Shown: positions 31,625 to 32,972 of the stretch, in pieces | Position numbering within the stretch: the first letter of the stretch is position 1 | How the letters are laid out: each line of letters starts with the position of its first letter | NCBI GenBank assembly: GCA_028283245.1 | Contig: JAPYNU010000018.1 | Span: 1-32,972, forward strand | Reading direction: 5' to 3' | DNA from: Candidatus Aldehydirespirator catecholifindens | GTDB taxonomy: Bacteria; Actinomycetota; Acidimicrobiia; Acidimicrobiales; Aldehydirespiratoraceae | Length of the DNA stretch: 32,972 nucleotides | Translations under genes and position numbers: made by a program | Notes under the pieces: model-generated | Seen by the model: only the letters and a program-made list of their open reading frames with translations | Database searches by the model: none | Told to the model about the DNA's origin: nothing

Positions 31625-32972
31625 CTAAAGCGAGGCGATCAGCTTCTCCACACGCTCATCATGGGATTTGAAAGGATCCTTGCATAGCACGGTGCGCTGC
31701 GACTGGTCGTTCAGCTTGAGATGCACCCAATCAACGGTGTAGTCGCGTCTGCGTTCCTTGGCTCGGCGGATGAACTCGCCGCGCAGACGCGCGCGTGTGG
31801 TAGCAGGCGGGTTCTCCACGGCGTGATGTATCTCGTTTTCGGTTACCAGCGACTCGACCATGCCACGATGCTGCATGCAGTAGTAGAGGCCCCGGCTCTG
31901 ACTTACATCGTGATACTGCAAATCCACTAGCGCCACCCGTGGATCGGTCAACTCCAACCCGTGGCGCTCACGATACGACTCCACAAGCTTGTGTTTGATA
32001 ACCCAATCAATCTCGCGATCTAGTTGTAGCGGATCCTGCTCAATGGCTGTCAAGCAGTACTCCCACATGGTGAGCGCTTTCTTTTCTTCGTCGGAGAGAT
32101 CATGATGCTCGGCGTAACGCAGCGCCCTGTTGAGATACTCCGACTGGATTTCTAGCGCGCTGACTTCGCGGCCTGTAGCCAGACGCACACGCCGACGGCA
32201 TTGCGGATCGTGGCTGATCTCACGAATAGCTCTGATCGGGTTCTCTAAAGTCATGTCACGTAGCACCACACGCGGGTCTTCAAGCATCCGCAGCATCAAC
32301 GCACACGCTCCGACCTTAAGGAAGGTGCTGTATTCGCTCATGTTGGAGTCACCGACGATCACATGCAGACGTCTAAACCTTTCGGCATCAGCGTGAGGCT
32401 CGTCACGGGTATTGATAATGGGCCGCGAGCGGGTGGTGGCCGATGAGACACCCTCCCAAATGTGCTCGGCGCGTTGACTGATGCAGTAGGCCGCGCCGCG
32501 GGCGGTGTGCAGCACCTTGCCTGCACCTGCGTAGATCTGGCGGCTGACCAAAAACGGGATCAGCACCTCGGCGTAGTCGCTGAGATCGTCGCGACGGCTA
32601 GTCAGATAGTTCTCATGACAGCCGTAGCTGTTGCCAGCAGAGTCGGTGTTGTTCTTGAACAAGAACACGTCACCGCGCACGCCTTCCTCAATGAGACGCT
32701 CCTCGGCATCACCGAGCAGACGCTCAACGATGCGTTCACCAGCTTTGTCGTGTACGACTAGTTCATGGGCAGAGTCGCATTCTGGGGTGGCGTATTCGGG
32801 GTGGCTGCCAACATCTAGATACAGCCTTGAGCCGTTGCCCAGAAACACATTGCTGCTACGACCCCAAGACACCACTTTGCGAAATAGGTATCGGGCCACC
32901 TCGTCGGGGCTCATGCGGCGCTGCCCTCGCAGCGTGCAGGTCACGCCGTACTCGTTCTCAATGCCGAAGATG
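31625..32972 (-). CDS. pafA: Pup-protein ligase PafA (5' end outside window)
   Basis: Ligates the ubiquitin-like protein Pup to lysines of target proteins, marking them for the bacterial proteasome. The frame runs to the window edge, where [16 protein letters not shown] is the expected N-terminus minus about four residues; the true start is just beyond base 32972. Signature segments: [37 protein letters not shown] (with the catalytic Asp), [59 protein letters not shown] and the C-terminal [11 protein letters not shown] with DWVHLKLND. It retains 449 codons of about 453. Dop, Pup and the proteasome genes probably lie upstream, outside the window. Confidence 0.97.
   Translation of the reverse strand, partial: IFGIENEYGVTCTLRGQRRMSPDEVARYLFRKVVSWGRSSNVFLGNGSRLYLDVGSHPEYATPECDSAHELVVHDKAGERIVERLLGDAEERLIEEGVRGDVFLFKNNTDSAGNSYGCHENYLTSRRDDLSDYAEVLIPFLVSRQIYAGAGKVLHTARGAAYCISQRAEHIWEGVSSATTRSRPIINTRDEPHADAERFRRLHVIVGDSNMSEYSTFLKVGACALMLRMLEDPRVVLRDMTLENPIRAIREISHDPQCRRRVRLATGREVSALEIQSEYLNRALRYAEHHDLSDEEKKALTMWEYCLTAIEQDPLQLDREIDWVIKHKLVESYRERHGLELTDPRVALVDLQYHDVSQSRGLYYCMQHRGMVESLVTENEIHHAVENPPATTRARLRGEFIRRAKERRRDYTVDWVHLKLNDQSQRTVLCKDPFKSHDERVEKLIASL

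Overview
The window looks like the chromosome of an actinomycete, most likely a member of the Acidimicrobiia or a neighbouring class with intermediate G+C (judged by eye, not computed). The evidence is a Pup ligase (PafA) followed by PafB and PafC, a TatB-TatC-HelY block, an eno-DivIC-DUF501-ppx block, an L25/Ctc-type ribosomal protein and a 30-residue bS22 ribosomal protein. The class assignment is inference. Coding density is very high. No stretch longer than 300 bases lacks a gene; the largest gap (6753-6991, 239 bases) holds two inverted repeats.

Layout. 1-3920: an Fe-S-cluster PD-(D/E)XK nuclease (+), an MFS exporter with a repetitive Cys-rich tail (-), a crotonase-fold protein without the usual catalytic glutamates (+), and a RimJ/RimL-type acetyltransferase (-). 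3944-18002, all on the minus strand: mfd, a PPIase lipoprotein, mazG, eno, divIC, a thioesterase, moxR/coxD, coxE (VWA), xdhC, mocA, coxG, DUF501 and ppx. 18005-20575, minus: prs, rplY, pth and tRNA-Gln(UUG). 20671-21604: bS22 (+) and ispE (-). 21771-23997: a lone molybdenum-hydroxylase large subunit (+) with a disrupted 3' end. 24013-32972, minus: pafA (cut by the window edge), pafB, pafC, lepB, a GDPD phosphodiesterase, a small membrane protein, tatB, tatC and helY.

How the genes relate. Two conserved actinobacterial neighbourhoods are present. One corresponds to the M. tuberculosis Rv1011-Rv1026 area (ispE, pth, rplY, prs, mfd, mazG, eno, divIC, DUF501, ppx2). The other corresponds to Rv2092c-Rv2097c (helY, tatC, tatA, pafC, pafB, pafA). 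In the first, a six-gene set for maturing a molybdenum hydroxylase of the CO-dehydrogenase type sits between divIC and DUF501, splitting a normally compact block. The only structural subunit in the window, the large subunit at 21771, lies about 11 kb away without small or medium subunits. It appears to have lost about 40 codons, including the catalytic Gly-Val/Ala-Gly-Glu region, by an out-of-frame deletion.

A second theme is an abundance of short tandem duplications. Periods in coding DNA are 15, 18, 36 and 42 bases; periods in non-coding DNA are 11, 13 and 16. This suggests active replication slippage filtered by selection for reading frame. I see no CRISPR array, prophage, insertion sequence or clear new defence system. 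The strongest leads are the disrupted large subunit, the inserted maturation cassette and the repeat pattern.
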